This document shows positions 18,091 through 27,455 of a DNA stretch of 64,000 nt, piece after piece. The DNA is taken from the NCBI RefSeq assembly GCF_017976235.1, contig NZ_JACVHC010000006.1, positions 62,001-126,000 of the forward strand, in the 5' to 3' direction. The position numbers were made by a program, and so were the translations under genes. Each line of letters starts with the position of its first letter. The stretch's first letter is position 1. The notes under the pieces are model-generated. The model was not told the origin of the DNA. It ran no database searches and saw nothing but the letters and a program-made list of their open reading frames with translations. This DNA is from Pseudomonas anatoliensis (GTDB taxonomy: Bacteria > Pseudomonadota > Gammaproteobacteria > Pseudomonadales > Pseudomonadaceae).

Positions 18091-18618
18091 TTATTGCGGC
18101 GAGGTGTCCAGCGGCTCTGGCGTCGGAACCGGAACGGTTTCTACACCATCAACGTCCTTCTGGATCTGATCCAGCAGGGAGCCTGGCTTGACCGGTTTTT
18201 CCGGTGTTGGCTTCTCGGCGTTTTCAGCAGGAGCGGCCACGTTGGTGCCACTGTCCTTGCCGAGAATCGCTTCGTCACGGCTCACGCCCGGCATAAAGTC
18301 ACCGGACAGGCTGACGAGCTGGTCGTTCGAGTTGAAAATAACACTCATGCGTTCCTGCTGACGTTCACCGCCACCAGGTTGCAGGCTATACAGATAATCC
18401 CAGCGATCGGCATGGAACGTGTCGGCAAGCAGAGGGTTGCCCATGATAAACCGTACTTGCGGCCGGGTCATTCCCGGGCGTAACTGGTCTATCATGTCCT
18501 GCGTGACGACATTGCCCTGCTGGATGTCGATTTTGTAAACCCCGGGGAATGAACAACCGGCGAGTGCGAGCAGTCCCACAAAGGTGAAACTGGTTAGCAA
18601 GAGCTTGGTGTTTTGCAT
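18091..18618 (-). CDS. bamE: Outer membrane assembly lipoprotein BamE (OmlA)
   Basis: A 175-residue lipoprotein with signal LLTSFTFVGLLALAGC (lipobox LAGC, cysteine 22). The SmpA/OmlA domain follows (YKIDIQQGNVVTQDMIDQLRPGMTRPQVRFIMGNPLL). BamE is an accessory subunit of the BAM complex that inserts beta-barrel proteins into the outer membrane. The C-terminal 60 residues are a Pro/Glu-rich extension longer than in E. coli (113 residues) and usual in Pseudomonas. Divergent from fur. Confidence 0.95.
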   Translation of the reverse strand: MQNTKLLLTSFTFVGLLALAGCSFPGVYKIDIQQGNVVTQDMIDQLRPGMTRPQVRFIMGNPLLADTFHADRWDYLYSLQPGGGERQQERMSVIFNSNDQLVSLSGDFMPGVSRDEAILGKDSGTNVAAPAENAEKPTPEKPVKPGSLLDQIQKDVDGVETVPVPTPEPLDTSPQ

Positions 18619-18715
18619 CGGTGGGCGACTTCCACTATCTTGGCTGGGACAACGTAAACGCCGATCATACCCGTATTAAGAGAAGCTGCGAAGCAGCATC
18701 GCGAGAAAGCTGACC

Positions 18716-19120
18716 ATGGTTGAAAATAGCGAACTACGCAAAGCTGGCCTCAAAGTGACCCTGCCACGGGTCAAGATCCTGCAAATGCTCGACTCTACAG
18801 AGCAGCGTCACATGAGTGCCGAGGACGTCTACAAGGCGTTGATGGAAGCGGGCGAGGACGTCGGTCTGGCCACGGTTTACCGTGTTCTGACCCAGTTCGA
18901 AGCCGCTGGCCTGGTGGTCCGTCACAACTTCGACGGCGGCCACGCTGTGTTTGAATTGGCCGACGGTGGCCACCACGACCATATGGTCGACGTGGAGTCC
19001 GGTGAAGTGATCGAGTTCTTCGACGAAGAAATCGAAAAACTTCAGAAGTCGATCGTCGAGAAGCATGGCTTTGAGATGGTGGATCACAATCTGGTGCTGT
19101 ACGTACGCAAGAAAAAGTAA
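18716..19120 (+). CDS. fur: Ferric uptake regulator Fur
   Basis: A 134-residue Fur protein: winged helix (GLKVTLPRVKILQML, GLATVYRVLTQFEAAGLV), the metal-site histidines (HHDHMVDV) and the C-terminal dimer domain. Fur with Fe(II) represses iron uptake genes. The CxxC of the structural zinc site (C93/C96 in E. coli, in HHDHLICLDCGKVIE) is replaced here by VDVESGEVIE. The whole protein contains no cysteine, so it must fold without a Cys-bound zinc. Divergent from bamE, convergent with recN. Confidence 0.96.
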   Translation: MVENSELRKAGLKVTLPRVKILQMLDSTEQRHMSAEDVYKALMEAGEDVGLATVYRVLTQFEAAGLVVRHNFDGGHAVFELADGGHHDHMVDVESGEVIEFFDEEIEKLQKSIVEKHGFEMVDHNLVLYVRKKK

Positions 19121-19154
19121 GCATGTCGCGCGAATTTCAGGTTCGCGAAACGAG

Positions 19155-19180
19155 CGAAGGCGACCCAAGGGTCGCCTTCG
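19155..19180. terminator. Bidirectional terminator between fur and recN
   Basis: CGAAGGCGACCC and GGGTCGCCTTCG form a perfect 12-bp stem with an AA loop between the convergent genes. The plus side continues TGCTTTCT. Confidence 0.75.
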
Positions 19181-19195
19181 TGCTTTCTGCCATTC

Positions 19196-20869
19196 TTAAA
19201 CTTTTGCGGTGACGACCATTTTCTTCGCGTGCGCCAGAGACTCTTTGGTCAGATCGATACCGCCCAACATCCGTGCCACTTCTTCTATACGGTCGTTCTT
19301 GCTCAGCTTGGAAACGGCGGTGTGCGTTGCCTCTTCCCCGCGTACCTTGTGCACGAACAAGTGCTGATGCCCCTGAGCCGCCACTTGTGGCAAGTGCGTG
19401 ACGGTCAATACCTGACCGCGCTCACCGAGTCGGCGCAATAACTGGCCGACAATTTCAGCCGTGGGGCCGCCAATGCCCACGTCGACTTCGTCAAACACCA
19501 GGGTTGGAACACGAGAGGTCTGCGCGGTGATTACCTGGATTGCCAGGCTGATCCGCGAAAGCTCACCACCGGATGCGACTTTCGCCAGCGCCTTCAGCGG
19601 CTGGCCGGGGTTGGCGCTCACCAGCAATTCGACTTGTTCGAGGCCATTAGGCAAGAGTTCGTCGCTGCTGTTGGCGCGCAGCTCAATGGTGAATCGACCG
19701 CCAGGCATGCCCAGACGCTGAATCTCCAACTCCACCGCACTAGCCAGGCTGCCGGCTGCCTGATGGCGCAAATCGCTCAGCTCCCGTGCCTTTTCCTGAT
19801 AGTGGCGGGCATAGGAGGCCAACTCTTCGCCCAATCGCTCAATGGATTCGTCATTGGCATTGAGCGTTTCGATTTCATCCAGCAGTTTTTGCTGCATTTC
19901 ACCGACTTCTGTCGGCTGGATCCGATGCTTGCGCGCCAGCGTGTAAATGGCGTCGAGGCGCTCTTCCAGATATTGCAGGCGTGCCGGGTCGGCATCGAAG
20001 TTATCGAGGAAGCGATTGAGCTCACCGACAGCCTCTTCGACCTGAATCTGTGCACTGGTCAGCAAACTGCTGGCTTCGCCGAGGGCCACAACGGAATTGT
20101 TCACGCTCGACAGGCGATTGAGGCTGGCGGTCAGTGCATTCAGCACATTGCCGGAATCACTTTCGCTGCATTGTTCGACCACTTGTCGGCAAATGCCGAG
20201 CAGGGTTTCAGCATTGGTCAGGTTCTTGTGTTCCTGTTCCAGCTGTTCGAGTTCGTTATCGCCGAGCCCGAGGTTTTCGAGCTCTTCGAGTTGGTAGCTG
20301 AGCAGTTGATGGCGCGCGCGTTGTTCGTCGCCGGAGTTGGAGAGACGCTCCAGCTCCTGGCGAGTCTGACGCCAGCGCTGCGCCGCCAGTTGTACCTGGC
20401 GGGCGAGGTCGGTCGCGCCAGCGTATTCGTCCAGCAGGCGACGATGGGTATCGGTTTTCAGAAGAGACTGGTGTTCGTGCTGGCTGTGGATATCGATCAG
20501 TAATTCGCCAAGCGACTTTAAATCGCCTAGCGGGCAGGGCGTACCGTTGATATAGCCACGAGAGCGTCCTTCCGAAGTAATGACCCGGCGCAGGATGCAC
20601 GGGCCGTCGATGTCCAGATCGCGCTCGGCCAGCCAGGCGCTGGCTTCGGGGATATCGGCCAGGTCGAAGGTTGCCAGGATATCGGCCTTGTCGGCGCCCG
20701 GGCGGACGACTCCGCTGTCGGCACGATCGCCAAGGGTCAGGCCCAGGGCGTCGAGCATGATCGACTTGCCGGCGCCGGTTTCCCCTGTGATCACGCTCAT
20801 CCCGCGATCAAGTTCAAGATCGAGATGTTCAACGATGGCGTAGTTATGTACGGACAGGTGCACCAGCAT
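19196..20869 (-). CDS. recN: DNA repair protein RecN
   Basis: A 557-residue SMC-like protein. It has Walker A (GETGAGKS, near residue 31), a long central coiled coil (residues about 150-380), the ABC signature region (VASGGELSRISLAIQVI) and Walker B (TLVFDEVDVGIGG). RecN helps recombination repair of double-strand breaks. A LexA box 24 bases upstream of the ATG (20894-20909) places it in the SOS regulon. Length matches the family. Confidence 0.96.
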   Translation of the reverse strand: MLVHLSVHNYAIVEHLDLELDRGMSVITGETGAGKSIMLDALGLTLGDRADSGVVRPGADKADILATFDLADIPEASAWLAERDLDIDGPCILRRVITSEGRSRGYINGTPCPLGDLKSLGELLIDIHSQHEHQSLLKTDTHRRLLDEYAGATDLARQVQLAAQRWRQTRQELERLSNSGDEQRARHQLLSYQLEELENLGLGDNELEQLEQEHKNLTNAETLLGICRQVVEQCSESDSGNVLNALTASLNRLSSVNNSVVALGEASSLLTSAQIQVEEAVGELNRFLDNFDADPARLQYLEERLDAIYTLARKHRIQPTEVGEMQQKLLDEIETLNANDESIERLGEELASYARHYQEKARELSDLRHQAAGSLASAVELEIQRLGMPGGRFTIELRANSSDELLPNGLEQVELLVSANPGQPLKALAKVASGGELSRISLAIQVITAQTSRVPTLVFDEVDVGIGGPTAEIVGQLLRRLGERGQVLTVTHLPQVAAQGHQHLFVHKVRGEEATHTAVSKLSKNDRIEEVARMLGGIDLTKESLAHAKKMVVTAKV

Positions 20870-20893
20870 AAAGGCCGCTCCCAGGCTTTAGGT

Positions 20894-20909
20894 CTGGTTA
20901 TTTATACAG
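20894..20909 (-). promoter_or_regulatory. LexA (SOS) box upstream of recN
   Basis: On the minus strand CTGTATAAATAACCAG, close to the consensus CTGTATAANNNNNCAG, overlaps the expected recN promoter. Confidence 0.75.
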
Positions 20910-21030
20910 TGTTTTGTTTGGCGCTGACAATGCCCTCACTTAGGTCGATTCGCTTGAGCGTTTCAAATGCTTAGCTCATCGAGGAATGAAAAAAAGCAGC
21001 ACTTTTTTGTAGGGTTAATGCTTGAGCCCC

Positions 21031-21058
21031 CTTGAAGCCTGATTTTGCGGCCCCATAT
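21031..21058 (+). promoter_or_regulatory. Sigma-32 heat-shock promoter of grpE
   Basis: CTTGAA (21031-21036), a 14-base spacer and CCCCATAT (21051-21058) match the RpoH consensus almost exactly. It lies 53 bases upstream of grpE. Confidence 0.88.
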
Positions 21059-21111
21059 ATCGGGACAGAAGCGCGAGTCGAACTCGCGGACGATATTGAA
21101 AGGAGAATTCT

Positions 21112-21678
21112 ATGGCTGACGAACAGACAGTAGATAAGCAAAACCCAGAAGCCAATCAGGCGCCCGAGGGTTCGGGTGACGACCTGGCGACCCGTGTACA
21201 AGTGCTCGAAGAGCAATTGGCCGCCGCGCAGGATCAGTCTCTGCGTGTTGCTGCCGATCTGCAGAACGTCCGTCGTCGTGCCGAGCAGGACGTGGAGAAG
21301 GCGCACAAGTTTGCGCTGGAAAAATTCGCCAGCGACCTGCTGCCGATCGTCGACAGTCTGGAGCGCGGCCTCGAGTTGTCGAACCCGGACGACGAAAGCA
21401 TCCGTCCGATGCGCGAAGGCATCGAGCTGACCCTGAAAATGTTCCGCGACACCCTCAAGCGTTATCAGCTTGAAGCGATCGATCCGCATGGCGAACCGTT
21501 CAACGCCGTTCAGCATCAGGCAATGGCCATGCAGGAAAGCGCAGACGTCGAGCCGAACAGCGTTCTGAAGGTGTTCCAGAAGGGCTATCAGCTCAACGGT
21601 CGCCTGCTGCGCCCGGCCATGGTCGTGGTCAGCAAGGCGCCAGCGCCAGTTTCGCCTTCTATTGATGAGCAGGCTTGA
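21112..21678 (+). CDS. grpE: Nucleotide exchange factor GrpE
   Basis: A 188-residue GrpE. The acidic N-terminus is followed by a long helix (ATRVQVLEEQLAAAQDQSL) and the conserved core RVAADLQNVRRRAEQDVEKAHKFALEKF, ending in the beta domain (HQAMAMQESADVEPNSVLKVFQKGYQLNGRLLRPAMVVVS). It dimerises and releases ADP from DnaK. AAAGGAGAATTCT precedes the ATG. The stop codon sits inside the -35 box of a second heat-shock promoter for dnaK. Confidence 0.96.
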   Translation: MADEQTVDKQNPEANQAPEGSGDDLATRVQVLEEQLAAAQDQSLRVAADLQNVRRRAEQDVEKAHKFALEKFASDLLPIVDSLERGLELSNPDDESIRPMREGIELTLKMFRDTLKRYQLEAIDPHGEPFNAVQHQAMAMQESADVEPNSVLKVFQKGYQLNGRLLRPAMVVVSKAPAPVSPSIDEQA

Positions 21679-21701
21679 AATTAGCCGCAAGGCCCCCATT
21701 T
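21674..21701 (+). promoter_or_regulatory. Second sigma-32 promoter, overlapping the grpE stop, for dnaK
   Basis: CTTGAA (21674-21679, containing the grpE TGA) is followed by a 14-base spacer and CCCCATTT (21694-21701). Both boxes match the RpoH consensus. It lies 80 bases upstream of dnaK. Confidence 0.8.
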
Positions 21702-21780
21702 AGAAGTCAAGCGTTTAAGTGCTACCGCAGTCAGCCACCACTGCTGCGGCATCCAAATCCAAAGTTTCGGGAGAGTTAAC

Positions 21781-23697
<1,917 letters not shown>

Positions 23698-23751
23698 GTT
23701 GTTGGTCGGCCGGTTGACTGCCTTCAGGCGGTGACTGGTAGGATGTCGCCG

Positions 23752-23771
23752 CGCGGGAGCTTGCTCCCGCG
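23752..23771. terminator. Hairpin between dnaK and dnaJ
   Basis: CGCGGGAGC and GCTCCCGCG form a 9-bp stem with a minimal loop. No T-tract follows, so it may reduce read-through into dnaJ rather than stop it. The 297-base dnaK-dnaJ gap holds no gene and no clear sigma-32 site. Confidence 0.5.
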
Positions 23772-23994
23772 TTGGCGTATCTGGAATACGCGAATTTTTA
23801 CAGCATGCGACAAGGCTCGCGTGTTGGTGGTATGGCCGGGAATGCTCCTGCTTTTCGTGCCGAAAGTACCGCATGAATCAAAGACCAGGATCGTTGAATT
23901 GACGTGAGTTGGGTCCGGGCCTGTATTGGGGCTCAACGAGTTTGGCCATCCTCAGGAGGGGTTTGCCGAACGTCCTCAAGAGTGCGAAGAACTT

Positions 23995-25119
23995 ATGGCA
24001 AAGCGTGATTATTACGAAGTGTTGGGTGTTGAGCGTGGCTCAAGCGATGCGGACCTGAAAAAGGCCTATCGCCGTCTGGCGATGAAGCATCACCCGGACC
24101 GTAATCCCGATGACAAAGCATCGGAAGAACTGTTCAAAGAGGCCAACGAGGCCTACGAAGTGCTGTCCGATTCGAGCAAGCGCGCGGCGTACGACCAATA
24201 CGGTCATGCCGGCGTTGATCCGAGCATGGGCGGCGGCGGTGCCGGTTTCGGCGGTCAGAACTTCTCTGACATCTTTGGCGATGTCTTCAGTGATTTCTTC
24301 GGTGGCGGTCGCGGCGGTTCCCGTGGCGGCGCCCAGCGTGGCAGCGATTTGCGCTACACCCTGGAGCTGAATCTGGAAGAAGCGGTGCGTGGCACCTCGG
24401 TGAATATCCGCGTGCCGACGCTGGTCAATTGCAAGCCGTGCGATGGCTCGGGCGCCAAGAAAGGCTCGTCACCTTCGACGTGCCCGACGTGCGGCGGCAT
24501 CGGTCAGGTGCGCATGCAGCAAGGTTTCTTTTCGGTTCAGCAGACCTGCCCGCGCTGCCATGGCCAAGGCAAGATCATTTCCGATCCGTGCGATTCCTGC
24601 CACGGCGACGGTCGTGTCGAAGAGTACAAAACCCTGTCGGTCAAAGTGCCGGCCGGCGTTGATACTGGCGACCGCATCCGTCTGTCTGGCGAAGGCGAGG
24701 CGGGGACTCAGGGTGGTCCGACCGGCGACCTGTACGTGGTCATCAATGTCCGCGAACACGACATCTTCCAGCGTGACGGCAAGCATCTGTTCTGCGAAGT
24801 GCCAATCAGCTTTGTCGATGCAGCGCTGGGCGGCGAGCTGGAGATTCCGACCCTCGACGGTCGCGTCAAACTGAAAATCCCTGAAGGCACCCAGACCGGC
24901 AAGCAGTTCCGCGTGCGCGGTAAAGGCGTAGCCCCAGTGCGTGGCGGCGGTGCGGGCGATCTGATGTGCCGTGTGGCTGTCGAGACCCCGGTCAATCTGA
25001 ACCGTCGTCAGCGTGAATTGCTGGAAGAGTTCCGCAGCTCGCTGGCCGATGACAACAGTCACTCGCCGAAAACCACCGGTTGGTTCGATGGTGTAAAGCG
25101 CTTCTTCGGCGATTTGTAA
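23995..25119 (+). CDS. dnaJ: Co-chaperone DnaJ (Hsp40)
   Basis: A 374-residue type I Hsp40. The J-domain (residues 1-70, HPD in MKHHPDRNPDD) is followed by a Gly/Phe-rich linker (about 75-120) and four zinc-finger repeats (CKPCDGSG, CPTCGGIG, CPRCHGQG, CDSCHGDG), then the C-terminal substrate domains. It delivers clients to DnaK and stimulates its ATPase. The ATG at 23995 (MAKRDYYEVLGV) is the family start; a longer in-frame start is rejected. dapB follows 9 bases after the stop. Confidence 0.98.
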   Translation: MAKRDYYEVLGVERGSSDADLKKAYRRLAMKHHPDRNPDDKASEELFKEANEAYEVLSDSSKRAAYDQYGHAGVDPSMGGGGAGFGGQNFSDIFGDVFSDFFGGGRGGSRGGAQRGSDLRYTLELNLEEAVRGTSVNIRVPTLVNCKPCDGSGAKKGSSPSTCPTCGGIGQVRMQQGFFSVQQTCPRCHGQGKIISDPCDSCHGDGRVEEYKTLSVKVPAGVDTGDRIRLSGEGEAGTQGGPTGDLYVVINVREHDIFQRDGKHLFCEVPISFVDAALGGELEIPTLDGRVKLKIPEGTQTGKQFRVRGKGVAPVRGGGAGDLMCRVAVETPVNLNRRQRELLEEFRSSLADDNSHSPKTTGWFDGVKRFFGDL

Positions 25120-25128
25120 GGAGTCGGC

Positions 25129-25935
25129 ATGCGACGTATTGCAGTGATGGGCGCCGCCGGGCGCATGGGTAAGATCCTGGTCGAGGCCGTGCAGCAGCGC
25201 GCGCCGCTGACCGGGCTGACTGCCGCGATCGTTCGCCCGGGCAGCACGCTGATTGGCGTCGATGCCGGTGAGCTGGCATCGCTGGGGCGAATCGGCGTGC
25301 CGTTGTCTGGTCATGTCGAAGCAGTAGCTGATGAGTTCGATGTGCTGATCGATTTCACGCTGCCTGAAGTCATGCTGAAAAACCTGGCCTTCTGTCGTAA
25401 GGCAGGCAAGGCCATGGTCATCGGCACGACCGGGCTGGATGCCGCGCAGAAGCGTCTGTTGGCGGAGGCGGGCAAGGATATTCCCATCGTGTTCGCCGCC
25501 AACTTCAGTGTCGGGGTCAATCTGTCGCTGAAGCTGCTTGATATGGCTGCGCGTGTGCTCGGTGATGATGCGGATATCGAAATCATCGAAGCGCATCACC
25601 GAAACAAGATCGATGCGCCGTCAGGTACGGCGTTGCGCATGGGTGAAGTGATTGCCAGCGCGCTGGACCGTGATCTGCAGAAAGTTGCAGTCTATGGGCG
25701 TGAGGGTCACACCGGTGTGCGCGAGCGTGAAACCATTGGTTTTGCCACGGTGCGCGGTGGGGACGTTGTCGGTGATCACACCGTGCTGTTCGCTTGTGAA
25801 GGCGAACGGCTTGAGATCACGCACAAGGCTTCCAGTCGCATGACCTTCGCCAAGGGCGCGGTGCGTGCTGCGTTGTGGCTGGATGGTCGTGCGCCGGGTC
25901 TTTACGACATGCAAGACGTGCTCGATCTGCATTAA
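25129..25935 (+). CDS. dapB: 4-hydroxy-tetrahydrodipicolinate reductase
   Basis: A 268-residue DapB of the lysine/diaminopimelate pathway. It has the NAD(P)-binding GAAGRMG motif at residues 8-14, the catalytic EAHHRNKIDAPSGTAL loop (His-His and Lys), and VGTT-type GTTGLD. It reduces the dihydrodipicolinate-type intermediate with NAD(P)H. AAGGAG lies 5 bases before the ATG, and the gene directly follows dnaJ. A terminator follows the stop. Confidence 0.96.
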   Translation: MRRIAVMGAAGRMGKILVEAVQQRAPLTGLTAAIVRPGSTLIGVDAGELASLGRIGVPLSGHVEAVADEFDVLIDFTLPEVMLKNLAFCRKAGKAMVIGTTGLDAAQKRLLAEAGKDIPIVFAANFSVGVNLSLKLLDMAARVLGDDADIEIIEAHHRNKIDAPSGTALRMGEVIASALDRDLQKVAVYGREGHTGVRERETIGFATVRGGDVVGDHTVLFACEGERLEITHKASSRMTFAKGAVRAALWLDGRAPGLYDMQDVLDLH

Positions 25936-25944
25936 GTGCTACAG

Positions 25945-25982
25945 AAACCGGGTTCAAACCATATGTTTGAGTCCGGTTTTTT
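25945..25982 (+). terminator. Terminator of dapB
   Basis: AAACCGG and CCGGTTT form the outer stem, with a second inner stem (CAAAC/GTTTG), followed by TTTTTT. Confidence 0.8.
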
Positions 25983-26109
25983 CCGCCACGCGACGCCCTG
26001 TCGCATTCTCTGCCCTTTCGGGCTCATTGGCGGTAGACCAAAAAAGCCTTTTTCTGTAAGCTACAGCTTTAGTGTGTCCACTAAAAGCGCGCAGAATAAT
26101 TCAGTGAAC

Positions 26110-26147
26110 AAGCGGGGTGACGTGTCCATACGTCATTCCGCTTTTTT
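26110..26147 (+). terminator. Attenuator-like terminator in the carA leader
   Basis: AAGCGGGGTGACG (26110-26122) pairs over 13 positions, two of them G-U, with CGTCATTCCGCTT (26131-26143) and is followed by TTTT. It lies 46 bases upstream of the carA start. A smaller stem (GCTTTAGTG/CACTAAAAGC, 26066-26088) precedes it. The arrangement suggests control by transcription attenuation. Confidence 0.75.
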
Positions 26148-26192
26148 ACAACCTGCGATCGCCCTTTCATGCGTTATTTACGGGAGGTCTTC

Positions 26193-27329
26193 TTGACTAA
26201 GCCAGCCATACTTGCCCTTGCTGATGGCAGCATTTTTCGCGGCGAAGCCATTGGTGCCGACGGTCAAACCGTTGGTGAGGTGGTGTTCAACACCGCAATG
26301 ACCGGCTATCAGGAAATCCTTACCGATCCTTCCTACGCCCAACAGATCGTTACCCTGACCTACCCGCACATTGGCAACACCGGCACCACGCCGGAAGATG
26401 CCGAGTCGGATCGCGTCTGGTCTGCCGGTCTGGTCATCCGTGACCTGCCGCTGGTGGCGAGCAACTGGCGTAACACGATGTCCCTGGACGATTACCTGAA
26501 GGCCAACAATGTTGTGGCAATCGCCGGTATCGACACCCGTCGCCTGACCCGCATCCTTCGGGAAAAAGGCGCCCAGAACGGCTGCATCATGGCCGGCGAC
26601 AACATCTCCGAAGAAGCCGCCATCGCCGCTGCGCAAGGCTTCCCGGGTCTGAAGGGCATGGATCTGGCCAAAGTCGTCAGCACCAAGAAGCAATACGAAT
26701 GGCGCTCGACAGTCTGGGATCTGAAAACCGACAGCCACGCGACCATCGAAGCCTCCGAGCTGCCATACCACGTGGTTGCCTACGACTACGGCGTCAAGGT
26801 CAACATCCTGCGCATGCTGGTCGAGCGCGGCTGCCGCGTCACCGTCGTGCCGGCGCAAACGCCTGCTGCCGACGTACTGGCACTGAAACCGGATGGCGTG
26901 TTCCTGTCCAACGGCCCTGGTGACCCGGAGCCATGCGACTACGCCATCAAGGCGATCAAGGAAGTGCTGGAAACCGAAACTCCGGTATTCGGTATCTGCC
27001 TCGGTCACCAGTTGCTGGCTCTGGCCTCCGGCGCCAAGACCCTGAAAATGGGCCACGGCCACCACGGTGCCAACCACCCGGTGCAGGATCTGGACACTGG
27101 CGTCGTAATGATCACCAGCCAGAACCACGGTTTTGCGGTAGACGAAGAAACCCTGCCAGCCAACGTTCGCGCGATCCACAAATCGCTGTTCGACGGCACC
27201 CTGCAAGGTATCGAGCGCACCGACAAGAGCGCGTTCAGCTTCCAGGGTCACCCTGAAGCGAGCCCGGGCCCGAATGATGTGGCGCCACTGTTCGACCGCT
27301 TCATCAACGAGATGGCCAAGCGACGCTAA
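26193..27329 (+). CDS. carA: Carbamoyl-phosphate synthase small subunit
   Basis: A 378-residue glutaminase subunit, starting (TTG) LTKPAILALADGSIFRGEA. The class I amidotransferase domain shows the nucleophile in FGICLGHQLLAL (about residue 269) and the His/Glu pair in GHPEASPGP. It feeds ammonia to CarB for arginine and pyrimidine synthesis. GGGAGGT lies 4 bases before the TTG. An ATG 24 bases upstream has no such site, so the TTG is preferred. A leader reading frame ends with a TGA that overlaps this TTG. Confidence 0.95.
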   Translation: MTKPAILALADGSIFRGEAIGADGQTVGEVVFNTAMTGYQEILTDPSYAQQIVTLTYPHIGNTGTTPEDAESDRVWSAGLVIRDLPLVASNWRNTMSLDDYLKANNVVAIAGIDTRRLTRILREKGAQNGCIMAGDNISEEAAIAAAQGFPGLKGMDLAKVVSTKKQYEWRSTVWDLKTDSHATIEASELPYHVVAYDYGVKVNILRMLVERGCRVTVVPAQTPAADVLALKPDGVFLSNGPGDPEPCDYAIKAIKEVLETETPVFGICLGHQLLALASGAKTLKMGHGHHGANHPVQDLDTGVVMITSQNHGFAVDEETLPANVRAIHKSLFDGTLQGIERTDKSAFSFQGHPEASPGPNDVAPLFDRFINEMAKRR

Positions 27330-27455
27330 GCGTTCGCCTTGAGACTGTAGAGAGAAGCCCCTCAAGGGTGGCCCCGCTACCGGCGGCCCCTTCGAGGCTT
27401 CAGAAATCGATCAAGACGGCTTGCCGACTGACCTGCGGATTTGAGTGACAAACCC

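Noticed and set aside
25998..26015. TGTCGC near the carA leader as an ArgR half-site
   Set aside because: The expected AA after the 8-base spacer is absent and no second half-site is seen, so it is not called.
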